Assembly: GCA_001577345.1 (NCBI GenBank)
Contig: LSLI01000003.1
Span: 16,683 to 80,682 of the forward strand
Source of the DNA: Candidatus Gallionella acididurans
Lineage (GTDB): Bacteria > Pseudomonadota > Gammaproteobacteria > Burkholderiales > Gallionellaceae
Direction of reading: 5' to 3'
DNA: 64,000 bases
The notes under the pieces were generated by a model that ran no database searches, had not been told where the DNA came from, and worked only from the letters and a program-made list of their open reading frames with translations. How positions within the stretch are numbered: position 1 is the stretch's first letter; each line of letters starts with the position of its first letter. Below are positions 38,819 through 48,420 of this stretch, one piece after another. The position numbers and the translations under genes were made by a program.

Positions 38819-40444
38819 ATGCATTCCACAGATAAACTCCTGCACCGGTTGAAGGAACTCAATGAGATCGGTATCGCGCTGTCCCGGCAGCGCGATACCA
38901 GCAGTTTGATGGAAACCATACTGGAAGCGGCAAAACGCATAACGAATGCCGATGCCGGCACGCTCTATCTTCACGAGCCGGAACAGCGGGTGCTGCGCTT
39001 CGAGATTCTGCGCAACGATACGCTTGATACGGCGATGGGCGGAACCAGGGGCACCCCGATCAGTTTTTATCCTGTTCAGCTTTACGACGAGGATGGCAAT
39101 CCCAATCACGCCATGGTGGTCAGTCACTCTGCGCTCAGCGGAGAAACAGTGAATATTCCCGATGCCTATATGGCCAGGGGATTTGATTTTTCAGGCACCA
39201 AGAAGTTTGATGCCAAGACCGGCTACCGTTCGAAGTCGTTTCTCACCGTGCCGATGCGCAACCATGAAAATGAAGTCATCGGTGTGCTGCAGCTGATCAA
39301 TGCACAAGACCGCGAAAGCAGCGAGATCGTTCCTTTTTCGTCTGACGATCAGCAGTTGCTGGAATCACTCTCTTCCCAGGCTGCCATAGCATTGACAAAC
39401 CGCCATCTCATTGAACAGCTGGAAGGATTGTTCGAGGCATTCATCCAGCTCATCAATAACGCCATAGACGATAAATCACCCTACACGGGCGGTCACTGCG
39501 CGCGCGTTCCTGAACTCACAATGTTGCTGGCGGAAGCCGTCAATCGCACCACCCAGGGGCCGTTCAGGGATTTTGTGATGACTGACAAAGACCGTCGGGA
39601 GCTCAGGATAGCCGGTTTGCTGCATGACTGCGGCAAGATCACTACACCGGTTCATGTGGTGGATAAGGCGACCAAGTTGCACACCTTGTTTGACAGGATT
39701 CAACTGGTGGACACGCGCTTTGAGGTGATCAAGCGCGATGCCGAGATTGCCATGTTGCGCGAAGTCGCGGCAGCGGGCAGTGATATTCAGCGTGCCGATG
39801 CCGCCCGCCAGAATTATGCCGCGCGAATAACGCAACTAGACCAGGATCGTGAGTTTTTGCGCCACTGCAATGTCGGAAGTGAAGCGATGTCCGGCGAGGC
39901 ACAGCAGCGCGTGCGCCAGATCGCAGCCTACCAATGGCGCGATGCCGAGGGCAAAGCGTGCAATTTTCTCAGTGCGGATGAAGTGGAGAATCTTACTATC
40001 CGTGCCGGCACGCTGACTGCGGCTGAGCGGGAAATCATCAACCACCACATCGAAGTTACCATCAAGATGCTGGAGTCTTTGCCTTGGCCCAGCCACCTGA
40101 AAAATGTCGCGGAATATGCGGGCGGCCATCACGAACGTATGGATGGCAAAGGTTATCCGCGCGGCCTGACACGAGATCAGATGTCGGTGCAGGCCAGGGT
40201 CATGGGTATTGCGGATATCTTTGAGGCGCTCACCGCCAAGGATAGACCATACAAAAAAGGAAAAACCCTTACCGAGTCGCTGACTATTCTCGGTAAATTC
40301 AAGCTGGGTGGGCATATCGACCCTGACTTATTTGACGTATTCATACGGGAGAAGGTCTATCTCGACTATGCACGGCAATTTCTTGCGCCCGAGCAGATAG
40401 ACGAAGTGGATCTGGAACGGATTCCCGGTGTGGATTTACACTAA
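38819..40444 (+). CDS. GAF/HD-GYP domain protein (putative c-di-GMP phosphodiesterase)
   Basis: 541-aa cytoplasmic protein: GAF sensor (about 15-200; NADAGTLYLHEPEQRVLRFE) then an HD-GYP domain (about 220-520). The HD motif is LLHDCGKITTP, followed by INHHIEVTIKML and the HHERMDGKGYPRGL signature, so cyclic di-GMP hydrolysis is plausible. About 110 residues between the HD and GYP parts form an insertion longer than in the usual domain. ATG 38819 is used; TTG 38804 is in frame. It lies between the PilB-like ATPase and a pilin, and GAF domains occur in both this protein and the ATPase. Confidence 0.9.
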   Translation: MHSTDKLLHRLKELNEIGIALSRQRDTSSLMETILEAAKRITNADAGTLYLHEPEQRVLRFEILRNDTLDTAMGGTRGTPISFYPVQLYDEDGNPNHAMVVSHSALSGETVNIPDAYMARGFDFSGTKKFDAKTGYRSKSFLTVPMRNHENEVIGVLQLINAQDRESSEIVPFSSDDQQLLESLSSQAAIALTNRHLIEQLEGLFEAFIQLINNAIDDKSPYTGGHCARVPELTMLLAEAVNRTTQGPFRDFVMTDKDRRELRIAGLLHDCGKITTPVHVVDKATKLHTLFDRIQLVDTRFEVIKRDAEIAMLREVAAAGSDIQRADAARQNYAARITQLDQDREFLRHCNVGSEAMSGEAQQRVRQIAAYQWRDAEGKACNFLSADEVENLTIRAGTLTAAEREIINHHIEVTIKMLESLPWPSHLKNVAEYAGGHHERMDGKGYPRGLTRDQMSVQARVMGIADIFEALTAKDRPYKKGKTLTESLTILGKFKLGGHIDPDLFDVFIREKVYLDYARQFLAPEQIDEVDLERIPGVDLH

Positions 40445-40569
40445 TTGCGGGTGAGAATCAGAGAAAATCTGCCAAAAATTGTCAGTCTGAGACGAATTTT
40501 AGTTGGCCTGCAACAGGCATGCAGGGGGATTTAAAATAATTTGTAAATGGAAATAAGCGCTTGTGTTTT

Positions 40570-40585
40570 TGGCATGACTGTTGCT
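40570..40585 (+). promoter_or_regulatory. Sigma-54 (RpoN) promoter of the pilin gene
   Basis: TGGCAT-N5-TTGCT: the GG (40571-40572) and GC (40583-40584) elements have the required 10-base spacing of -24/-12 promoters. It lies about 60 bases before the pilin start. pilA genes of many proteobacteria use RpoN with PilS/PilR; no such pair is in this window. Confidence 0.75.
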
Positions 40586-40646
40586 GATAATCACGCCGAC
40601 ACATGACGTATAGTGTGTTCAATCCATATTCTTAAGGAGCTTTAAC

Positions 40647-41234
40647 ATGTTAAAAAACATACAAAAGGGTTTTACCCTGATCGAACTGATGATCGTGGTC
40701 GCGATCATCGGCATTCTGGCTGCCGTGGCAATTCCCGCCTACGGCGATTACACAGCCCGTGCGCAAGCTGCTGAAGCTTTTACCTTGCTGGACGGTTTGA
40801 AGACACCGTTAACCGAAGCGTGGACAACGTCAACCATTTTTGCACTCGACTCGTCAGGCCTTTCCGGTGTTACGGCTATCGTTTCGGGTAAATATGTCGC
40901 GGCCATTAACGTAGGTGCCGTGGGTACGGGTACTTTAGGATATCCTGCGCTACCGACCGCAGTAACAGTTCAACCATTCGACGTCGTGGCACAGTTCCAA
41001 CCAGTATCAACCAAAACTGCGAGTCCCAGGATAGCAGGGCTTAGTGTGCACATGTATTACAATCCGACCAGTGGTTCGTGGACTTGCGCCAATGGGGACG
41101 GTGCCAATGATGACACAACAGCTACTACTGCTGCTGGAGTGGGTCAGACAGTACCTGTCGCTTCGATGGTAGCCAAAGCAGGCGCTACTAGTACTACGAT
41201 CCCGTCAAACGTGCTGCCTAAGGCTTGCACATAA
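40647..41234 (+). CDS. pilA: Type IV pilin (PilA-like major pilin)
   Basis: 195-aa prepilin. The short leader MLKNIQKG is cleaved before F9; the mature N-terminus [20 protein letters not shown] has the conserved glutamate at position 5 and the hydrophobic helix. The C-terminal domain is rich in Thr/Ser/Gly/Ala and has two cysteines (WTCANGDG and the terminal PKACT) that would form the D-region disulfide. An AAGGAGC ribosome site and a sigma-54 promoter precede it, and a strong terminator follows, so it is a single-gene unit. Confidence 0.93.
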   Translation: MLKNIQKGFTLIELMIVVAIIGILAAVAIPAYGDYTARAQAAEAFTLLDGLKTPLTEAWTTSTIFALDSSGLSGVTAIVSGKYVAAINVGAVGTGTLGYPALPTAVTVQPFDVVAQFQPVSTKTASPRIAGLSVHMYYNPTSGSWTCANGDGANDDTTATTAAGVGQTVPVASMVAKAGATSTTIPSNVLPKACT

Positions 41235-41263
41235 GATTGCTTAGGGTATGCGGTAATTCCAAG

Positions 41264-41284
41264 CCCCTCGCAAGAGGGGTTTTT
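41264..41284 (+). terminator. Intrinsic terminator after the pilin gene
   Basis: CCCCTC, loop GCAA, GAGGGG, then TTTTT: a perfect 6-bp GC-rich stem with a stable tetraloop, 30 bases after the pilin stop. Confidence 0.92.
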
Positions 41285-41438
41285 AATGGGTCAGTTGAAT
41301 TTGCAGCTGGTGAATTTGCAGTCGGACCTGTCTGAGCGACGCGCAGGCCGAAAGCTATGCAAGCGGACCAGGATGCTAGACTGCCAGGTTGTTGGCAATT
41401 TAGCGTAAAGTCTGGTTCTTGCATCGGGGCTAGCCAGC

Positions 41439-42875
41439 CTACTTTTTACCTTGCGCGTCGCGCAGTTCGCGCAACTCGCGCAAATCGCTCTCTATGCTGG
41501 AAAGCTGGTAAAAGCTGCCTCCGGCCTGTTTCGCCATCTCAAGCTGCTCCATCGCGGCATACAGGTTGCCCTGCCATGCGTAGCTGTAGGCGAGTGCCTG
41601 GTGTTCTTCCAGTGCCTTGCCTTGCATCGCGTATGCCCTGGCCTGCAGATCGTATAATCTGGTGTCCGTGGGATGCAGGCCAACCTGCTCGGAAAGCAGT
41701 TTGAGCGCGGTTTCTGCCTGATTGTCCTGCAATAACAGATCGGCGTAGTCGTAGGTCAAGGCACGATGTTGCGGAAAGTTCAGCACTGCGTTGCGGTAGA
41801 ACGCCAGCGTGGCGGCATTATTCTTTTGCGCGCGCATTACCCTCCCGGTGAGAGTCGCTATCATCGGGTTGTTTCTGTACATTGGGTTATCCTGGGCTTG
41901 CTTGCGCAAGATCGCCAGCTCCTGTGCAGCCCGATCGATCTGGTTGTCACGCAACAGGGCGCTTACCAGCCCGTAGCGCTGTGCGACCGGGTTGCCGTAA
42001 CCTTGCGGGCCGAGAGCCTCGCTAAAAAAGGCGATGGCTGCCGGCGCGGTCTTCTGTGCACCGATAAGCTTGGTGCGCACCAGTTGAAAATTCAGGCTGT
42101 CGGGTATCAATCGATACGGGTCCTTCTGCACGCGGTTTTCGATTTCCGCGATACGATCGCTGGTGATAGGGTGGGTGCGCATATAATTCGGCGCGTTGCC
42201 CTCAAGCAAGCGTGTGGAGTTTTGCATACGCTCCAGAAATTCCGGCATGGCGTGGGTATTGAAACCGGATTTTCGCAGCAGCTGCAGGCCAATGCGGTCA
42301 GCCTCCTCTTCGTAAGAGCGGGTGAAGTTGAGTTGTTTTTGCATCGAACGCGCCTGTGCGCTGATGATTGCGGCTTCAGAAGCTTGCGGGTTGGTGCGTG
42401 CAGCGAGTATCGCGAGGGCGATCGTGGCCATCGAAATCAGACTGTCCCCTTGCTGACTGGCTATCATGCGAGCCAGGTGATGCTGGGTGACGTGCGAAAT
42501 TTCATGGCTTAATACCGAAGCCAATTCCGATTCACTTTGTGTGATCAGCAATAGCCCTGCATTGACGCCGATGAAGCCGCCGGGCATGGCAAATGCGTTG
42601 ATGCCGTAATCATTCACCGCGAAAAACTCGAACTCCAAACCGGGCTCGGGACTGTTTTCTACCAGCCTGTACCCGATTTGATTGAGATAATCGTTGACTT
42701 CGGAATCATCGAGGAATTGCTTGCTGGCACGTATCTGCATCATGCTCTGCTGGCCGATTTCGCGTTCCTGCAACGGAGTAAGCGCAGCCTGGGACACGTC
42801 GCCAAGGTCCGGCAAGCCGTCCCCCAGTACATAAGCAGGGAAACACAATAACAACAACAGGGCAGTTTTCTTCAT
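41439..42875 (-). CDS. bepA: M48-family periplasmic metalloprotease with TPRs (BepA-like)
   Basis: 478-aa exported protease. A signal peptide (MKKTALLLLLCFPAYVLG) precedes the zinc protease domain with HEISH (H124, H128) and a following SYEEEADRIG segment giving the third ligand; the C-terminal half carries TPRs. In E. coli BepA degrades or helps assemble LptD and BAM substrates. ATG 42875 at the signal peptide is preferred over the longer frame. It is divergent from the kinase at 43011 and convergent with pilA. Confidence 0.9.
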   Translation of the reverse strand: MKKTALLLLLCFPAYVLGDGLPDLGDVSQAALTPLQEREIGQQSMMQIRASKQFLDDSEVNDYLNQIGYRLVENSPEPGLEFEFFAVNDYGINAFAMPGGFIGVNAGLLLITQSESELASVLSHEISHVTQHHLARMIASQQGDSLISMATIALAILAARTNPQASEAAIISAQARSMQKQLNFTRSYEEEADRIGLQLLRKSGFNTHAMPEFLERMQNSTRLLEGNAPNYMRTHPITSDRIAEIENRVQKDPYRLIPDSLNFQLVRTKLIGAQKTAPAAIAFFSEALGPQGYGNPVAQRYGLVSALLRDNQIDRAAQELAILRKQAQDNPMYRNNPMIATLTGRVMRAQKNNAATLAFYRNAVLNFPQHRALTYDYADLLLQDNQAETALKLLSEQVGLHPTDTRLYDLQARAYAMQGKALEEHQALAYSYAWQGNLYAAMEQLEMAKQAGGSFYQLSSIESDLRELRELRDAQGKK

Positions 42876-43010
42876 AACCCGTATGATAATTGCTTTTCCC
42901 CTCAGTTCACACTGCCAGCCATGCTGTAATTGCCACAAAGAGACTGTTTATATGGACAGCCAACTGCAAAGTGCGCAAAATTGAACCCTTTATATTTTGG
43001 CAAAAGGTAA

Positions 43011-44309
43011 ATGGACAAGATCGGAAAATATGAAGTCGTGCGTGAAATCGGCACCGGTGCAACCAGTACAGTATACCTTGCGATCGATCCTTTTAACTCG
43101 CAGCAGGTCGCCATCAAATTGATTGACCTGGGAATTTTGCGTGACACGAATCGCGCCAAGGTATATCGCAAGCTGTTTATGACCGAGGCGTCACTGGCGG
43201 GCAAGTTGTCTCATCCGCATATCGCAAAGATTCTTGACGCAGAAATGTACGGCAACATCAACTATGTGGTGATGGAGTATGTGGAAGGCAGTACTCTTGA
43301 ACAATATGCCGAAGTGGACAAGTTGTTGCCGGTCAGTACTGTTGCCGAAATTGCCTACAAGTGCTGCAAGGCGCTCGAGTACGCGCAGCACCAGGGCGTG
43401 ATACATCGCGACATCAAGCCGGCCAATATCCTCTTGCAGGGCGAAACCGACATAAAAATTTCCGATTTTGGCGCGGCAGCCTTGCAGAGCGACCAATCAA
43501 CCCAGGTGTCGGGAGTGGGATCGCCGGCATATATGTCACCCGAGCAGGTCATGGAACTCAAGTTGACCCACCAGACGGATATATACTCGCTGGGAGTGGT
43601 GATGTACAAGTTGCTTACCGGCAAGCTGCCATTTGATGCGACCAATAACCACAGCATGATCTACCATATCATCAATATCGAGCCGCCGCCGCCCAGCTCG
43701 TTTCGCCCGGAAATGGGGCCGGAACTGGATGCCATTGTGCGGCGCGCGATGGAGAAGGATACCACCAAGCGCTATCAGACATGGGATGAGTTTGCCAACG
43801 ATCTGGTAGGCTTTTCCAGCCGCGTGTTGCCTACTCAAAACGAGATTCTGGATACCGAAAAATTTAATACCTTGCGCAGCCTGCAGTTCTTCAGGAATTT
43901 CAGTGATGTCGAGCTTTGGGAAGTGCTGCGCTTGAGCCTGTGGCGCAAGGTTGCGGATTCCGAATGCATACTTCGTGACGGTGAAAGCGGGCGCTCGTTT
44001 TTTGTCCTGGCACAGGGTACGGTGCGCGTCACCAAGCAGGGCAGGTTGTTGAGCCTATTGCATCGCGGCGATTGTTTTGGTGAAATGGCGCACCTTATAG
44101 AACGCGATTTCAAGCGCAGTTCGGATGTGATCGCGAAGAACGATGTTGTAGTGATCGAAATCAACCCCGATATGCTGATGCATGCCACGATCGGATGCCG
44201 GTTGCAGTTCGGCGATGCATTTTTGCGCATGCTGGTGAAGCGCTTGTCGGTGGCGAACACCCGTTTATCACATTTGTTGGCGGATCATAACCAGGCGGGA
44301 GAAGAGTAG
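43011..44309 (+). CDS. Serine/threonine kinase fused to a cyclic-nucleotide-binding domain
   Basis: 432-aa soluble protein. Residues 7-270 are a Hanks kinase: GTGATSTVYLA, VAIKLID, HRDIKPANILLQ, DFGAAA, GSPAYMSPEQV. Residues about 285-415 form a cNMP-binding domain: FFRNFSDVELWEVLRLSLWR, then a FGEMAHLIERDFKRSSDV phosphate-binding cassette. The cassette has the FGE glutamate but the normally conserved arginine is shifted in a KRSS context, so nucleotide binding needs testing. Membrane segments are absent. With an adenylate cyclase and cAMP phosphodiesterase in the same cluster, control by cAMP is the natural inference. Confidence 0.9.
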   Translation: MDKIGKYEVVREIGTGATSTVYLAIDPFNSQQVAIKLIDLGILRDTNRAKVYRKLFMTEASLAGKLSHPHIAKILDAEMYGNINYVVMEYVEGSTLEQYAEVDKLLPVSTVAEIAYKCCKALEYAQHQGVIHRDIKPANILLQGETDIKISDFGAAALQSDQSTQVSGVGSPAYMSPEQVMELKLTHQTDIYSLGVVMYKLLTGKLPFDATNNHSMIYHIINIEPPPPSSFRPEMGPELDAIVRRAMEKDTTKRYQTWDEFANDLVGFSSRVLPTQNEILDTEKFNTLRSLQFFRNFSDVELWEVLRLSLWRKVADSECILRDGESGRSFFVLAQGTVRVTKQGRLLSLLHRGDCFGEMAHLIERDFKRSSDVIAKNDVVVIEINPDMLMHATIGCRLQFGDAFLRMLVKRLSVANTRLSHLLADHNQAGEE

Positions 44310-44312
44310 AAA

Positions 44313-44648
44313 ATGCCAGTAACCATGAATAACAGCGGTTTCAACAATATTACAGTCGCGGAGCTGCAAGCGAAATTGCAGCAAGGCAGCTTGCGTCTGG
44401 TCGACGTGCGTACCGACGCGGAAGTGGCACGCGGTAAAATTCCGCAAGGCGAGCCGCTGCCGTTACATTTGTTGCCATTACGCTTGAATGAGATGGACAA
44501 GAATGCCACGACCGTTTTCTATTGCCAGATGGGCGGGCGTTCGGCACAAGCTGCCGCTTTTGCCGCCGCCAATGGCTTTGCCGATGTGTACAACCTGCAG
44601 GGCGGGATCATTGCGTGGGCTAACGCCGGATTGCCGCTGGTGGCGTGA
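44313..44648 (+). CDS. Rhodanese-domain protein
   Basis: 111-aa single rhodanese domain: LRLVDVRTDAEVARGKIPQG, then YCQMGGRSAQAA with the active cysteine in a CxxGxRS loop, and LQGGIIAWANAGLPL. It is likely a sulfurtransferase or thiol carrier. It follows the kinase by 3 bases and overlaps the TusA-like gene by one base, suggesting that the two handle sulfur transfer together. Confidence 0.92.
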   Translation: MPVTMNNSGFNNITVAELQAKLQQGSLRLVDVRTDAEVARGKIPQGEPLPLHLLPLRLNEMDKNATTVFYCQMGGRSAQAAAFAAANGFADVYNLQGGIIAWANAGLPLVA

Positions 44649-44875
44649 TGGATTCCGATGTGGAGCTGGATGCGCGCAATCTGAGTTGTCCCTTGCCGAT
44701 ATTGCGCGCCAAAAAATCCCTGTCGCAGATGTCCAGTGGGCAGGTACTCAGGATAACCGCGACCGACAAGGGGGCGCCTAACGACTTTGAGGAATTTTGC
44801 CGCCAGACCGGCAATGAACTGTTGTCGTCGACGGCAGAAAATGGCGAGTTCGTGTTCCTGATTCGGCGTCGTTAG
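44648..44875 (+). CDS. TusA-like sulfur carrier protein
   Basis: 75-aa SirA/TusA fold protein with the sulfur-accepting cysteine in LDARNLSCPLPILRAKKSL (the CPxP motif). ATG 44648 overlaps the rhodanese stop (TGATG). Its stop is only 4 bases from the end of the convergent valS gene. Function may be tRNA thiolation or another persulfide relay. Confidence 0.93.
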   Translation: MDSDVELDARNLSCPLPILRAKKSLSQMSSGQVLRITATDKGAPNDFEEFCRQTGNELLSSTAENGEFVFLIRRR

Positions 44876-44879
44876 GACA

Positions 44880-47843
44880 TTAGCCCAGTATGCTGCGTTG
44901 AGTTTCCATTTGTGCCAGCGTCACAACGAACTCTTCCATGCGTTTGCGTTCCTGTTCCACCACCGCAGCCGGAGCACGATCCACGAAGCTGGTGTTGGAT
45001 AATTTGCCTTGTGTCTTGGTGATCTCGTTTTGTAAACGGGCGATCTCCTTGTCAAGACGCTCGCGTTCGGTTGCCACGTCAATTTCGACATTCAGCATCA
45101 GTTGGATATTCCCGATGGATATGACTGGCGCCGATGCGTTGACAGGAAGAGAGCCTGTAACAAGCGCCCCTCTTGTTTCATCTGTCTGCTCGATGTTGTC
45201 CGATTTCGCGAGAGCTTTGATATAGGGGTGCATTTCTCTAAACCTGCCTGAGTTTTGCGTACCGACCCACATGGAAATATTGACGCGCTTGCCGGGTGAA
45301 ATATTCATTTCGCTGCGCAGGCGCCGCACGGCTTCAATTATGGACTTGAGTTCCTCAATCCATGCTTCGGCGGCCCTGTCGATCTTTTCAGGTTGCGGCA
45401 TTGGATAGGGTTGCAGCATGATGCTGTTTCCCTGTTTTCCTGCCAGCGGCGCGACCGATTGCCACAACTCCTCGGTGATGAACGGAATGATCGGGTGCGC
45501 CAGGCGCAGCATGGTTTCCAGCACGCGCACCAGCGTGCGGCGCGTTGCGCGTTGCTGCGCCTCATCGCCGGTGGAAATTTGCACCTTGGCCAGTTCCACA
45601 TACCAGTCGCAATAGCTGTTCCATACCAGCTCATACACGGTGCGCGCCGCCATGTCGAAACGGTAGTCGGCAAAATGTGTCGCCATCTCCGTTTCGGCCT
45701 GTTGCAAAACGCTGGCTATCCAACGATCTGCCGCAGAAAATTCCGCGGGCAGCGATTCGTCGAGCCCGACATCCTTGCCGTCGCAATTCATCAGCACGAA
45801 GCGCGTGGCGTTCCACAGCTTGTTGCAGAAGTTGCGATAGCCTTCGCAGCGTTGCATGTCGAACTTGATGTCGCGTCCGGGCGAGGCGAGCGAAGCAAAG
45901 GTGAAGCGCAGTGCGTCGGTGCCGAACGCCGGGATGCCATTGGGGAATTCCTTGCGCGTGCGCTTTTCGATTTTCTCTGCATCCTTCGGGTTCATCAAGC
46001 CAGTGGTGCGCTTCTTCACCAGCTCTTCGATGCCGATGCCATCAATGAGGTCGATGGGGTCGAGCACGTTGCCCTTGGACTTGGACATTTTCTGCCCTTC
46101 GGCATCGCGTATCAGACCGTGTACATACACATCCCTGAATGGAATTTTTCCGGTGATGTGCCTGGTCATCATCACCATGCGCGCCACCCAGAAGAAAATG
46201 ATGTCGAAGCCGGTGACCAGCACCGAGGAAGGCAGGTACATGTCCAGAGCGGGGTTGGACTTGGCGGGATACTCCGGCGTCCAGTCCAGCGTGGAGAACG
46301 GCCACAGCGCGGAGGAGAACCAGGTGTCGAGCACGTCATCGTCGCGCTTCAGGTTGCCGGTGTAGCCATCCCCGGCTGCAAGTTGCTTCGCTTCGCCCTC
46401 GTTGTGCGCGACATAGACTTTGCCGTCATCGCCGTACCACGCCGGTATCTGGTGTCCCCACCACAACTGGCGAGAGATGCACCAGTCCTGGATGTTGTTC
46501 AGCCACTGGTTGTAAGTGTTCACCCAGTTCTCAGGGTGGAATTTGATCTCGCCCGAGGCGACGCATTCCAGTGCCTGTTCGGTGATGCTCTTGCCTGGCC
46601 TGCCATTTATTTCCGGGCCCGGCTTGCTCATCGCTACGAACCACTGGTCGGTCAGCATCGGCTCGATCACCACATGGGTACGGTCGCCGCGCGGCACTTT
46701 GAGTTTGTGCTTCTCGGTTTTTTCCAGCAACTCTGCAGACTCCAAATCGGCGACGATCTGTTTTCGCGCTTCGAAGCGGTCGAGGCCTTGGTATTTCTTA
46801 GGAATGCCAATGTCAACGGCGAGTGGCTGTGTGCTACCTGGGGCAATTTTGATGCTGTGCTCTGTAGGTGCAACGTAATCAAATGTTTTATCACTGGGGG
46901 CCAAAACGCTGTTGTCTATGATTCGTGCGTCCAACGTTAGCACTCTGATCATGGGAAGGTTATGTCTTAGACCGACTTGATAGTCGTTGAAGTCGTGCGC
47001 GGGCGTGACCTTGACCACACCCGTGCCGAATTCCCTGTCCACATAGTCATCAGCGATGATGGGAATGTTGCGCGCGCACAGCGGCAGCATGACTTGCTTG
47101 CCGATCAGGTGCTTGTAGCGCTGGTCCTCCGGATGCACCATCACCGCCACGTCGCCCAGCATGGTCTCGGGGCGGGTGGTGGCAACAGTCAGATGCGTCA
47201 GTCCGCCCACGCCGTCTTTCTCTACCAGCGGGTAGCGGATGTGCCACATGAAGCCGTCTTCTTCTTCCTGCACCACTTCGAGGTCGGATACGGCGGTGTG
47301 CAGCTTGGGGTCCCAGTTCACCAAACGTTTGCCGCGATAGATCAGGCCTTCGTTGTACAGGCGCACGAAAGTTTCGGTGACCGAGCGCGACAGGCCTTCG
47401 TCCATTGTAAAGCGCTCTCGTGACCAGTCCGGCGAGGTGCCGAGGCGGCGCATCTGGCGGGTAATGGTGTCGCCGGAATACTTCTTCCATTCCCAGACTT
47501 TTTCGATGAATTTTTCGCGGCCGAGATCGTAGCGCGTGATGCCCTGCGCATCGAGCTGGCGTTCTACCACGATCTGCGTGGCGATACCGGCGTGATCGGT
47601 GCCCGGTTGCCACAGCGTGTTGTCGCCCTTCATGCGGTGATAGCGCGTCAGCGCGTCCATCAGGGTCTGGTTGAAACCGTGCCCCATGTGCAGCGTGCCG
47701 GTGACATTGGGTGGCGGCAGCAGGATGCAGAATGCTGCGGATTTGTTCGGGTCCAGCCCGGCCTTGAAATAACCGGACTCTTCCCACTTGGGATACCAGC
47801 GCGCTTCTATGTCTTTCGGCTCAAAACTTTTTGCGAGTTCCAT
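44880..47843 (-). CDS. valS: Valyl-tRNA synthetase
   Basis: 987-aa class Ia synthetase. Visible are [14 protein letters not shown] (HIGH motif), the [10 protein letters not shown] segment, the editing domain, [12 protein letters not shown] (KMSKS motif), the anticodon-binding domain and a C-terminal coiled coil ([20 protein letters not shown]). It is about 30-40 residues longer than usual because of an insertion in the editing region encoded at about 46797-46918. Confidence 0.97.
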   Translation of the reverse strand: MELAKSFEPKDIEARWYPKWEESGYFKAGLDPNKSAAFCILLPPPNVTGTLHMGHGFNQTLMDALTRYHRMKGDNTLWQPGTDHAGIATQIVVERQLDAQGITRYDLGREKFIEKVWEWKKYSGDTITRQMRRLGTSPDWSRERFTMDEGLSRSVTETFVRLYNEGLIYRGKRLVNWDPKLHTAVSDLEVVQEEEDGFMWHIRYPLVEKDGVGGLTHLTVATTRPETMLGDVAVMVHPEDQRYKHLIGKQVMLPLCARNIPIIADDYVDREFGTGVVKVTPAHDFNDYQVGLRHNLPMIRVLTLDARIIDNSVLAPSDKTFDYVAPTEHSIKIAPGSTQPLAVDIGIPKKYQGLDRFEARKQIVADLESAELLEKTEKHKLKVPRGDRTHVVIEPMLTDQWFVAMSKPGPEINGRPGKSITEQALECVASGEIKFHPENWVNTYNQWLNNIQDWCISRQLWWGHQIPAWYGDDGKVYVAHNEGEAKQLAAGDGYTGNLKRDDDVLDTWFSSALWPFSTLDWTPEYPAKSNPALDMYLPSSVLVTGFDIIFFWVARMVMMTRHITGKIPFRDVYVHGLIRDAEGQKMSKSKGNVLDPIDLIDGIGIEELVKKRTTGLMNPKDAEKIEKRTRKEFPNGIPAFGTDALRFTFASLASPGRDIKFDMQRCEGYRNFCNKLWNATRFVLMNCDGKDVGLDESLPAEFSAADRWIASVLQQAETEMATHFADYRFDMAARTVYELVWNSYCDWYVELAKVQISTGDEAQQRATRRTLVRVLETMLRLAHPIIPFITEELWQSVAPLAGKQGNSIMLQPYPMPQPEKIDRAAEAWIEELKSIIEAVRRLRSEMNISPGKRVNISMWVGTQNSGRFREMHPYIKALAKSDNIEQTDETRGALVTGSLPVNASAPVISIGNIQLMLNVEIDVATERERLDKEIARLQNEITKTQGKLSNTSFVDRAPAAVVEQERKRMEEFVVTLAQMETQRSILG

Positions 47844-47988
47844 GGTTTACTTTTGGATTTACTTTTGGGATGTGCTGTAGGTGCTGCGGGCAAGGGCGCG
47901 ATTATAGCAAAGTCAGGAGTGCCGGGAGTCTGCTGACTGCGATCTGGAAGCCGAAGTTAATGGGTATTCCCTGCTGGTTTTAATGAGG

Positions 47989-48420
47989 TCACGTGGATTT
48001 CGCACTGGTCAGGTCAATATGGCGCAATTCATATCCGCGGTCACGGTAAAACTTGAAGCGCTCGCGTCCCATACGGCTGTCTTCCGTATCAGTACTGACA
48101 ATCTCGACGACCCGCTCGAAGCGGCTGAAGAAAGGCACGCATTCGTTATGCAGGCTGATCAACAGGTCATGATGGGGGAATTTATCGCTGCCGTGATTCA
48201 ATACGACAGGCATTTGATCGGCGTCCGCGGAATCGCCAAAGCAGTGGGGAATAAATGCGGTGGCGGGATACTGCCAGAGCAATCTGTCCAGCGCCTGGCT
48301 GGTCGCCGCGTCGGGCAAGCTGATGGCGGTGCGCACGCCGTTTTGCATTGCCTTGTGGCTCAACTGGCAAGCGGTGCGCAGCTTGTCGGTGGAGCCGGTG
48401 TAGAAATCGACCTTGGTCAC
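47989..48420 (-). CDS. holC: DNA polymerase III chi subunit
   Basis: 143-aa clamp-loader accessory protein that links the replicase to SSB. The GTG start at 48420 (VTKVDFYTGSTDKLRTACQL) overlaps the pepA stop by 4 bases (GTGA), and the family N-terminus V-D-F-Y is diagnostic, so the longer frame into pepA is rejected. pepA-holC-valS is a standard gene order. Confidence 0.92.
   Translation of the reverse strand: MTKVDFYTGSTDKLRTACQLSHKAMQNGVRTAISLPDAATSQALDRLLWQYPATAFIPHCFGDSADADQMPVVLNHGSDKFPHHDLLISLHNECVPFFSRFERVVEIVSTDTEDSRMGRERFKFYRDRGYELRHIDLTSAKST

Noticed and set aside
45393..46940. Long plus-strand open frame (515 codons) opposite valS
   Set aside because: Shadow of valS; no family features.
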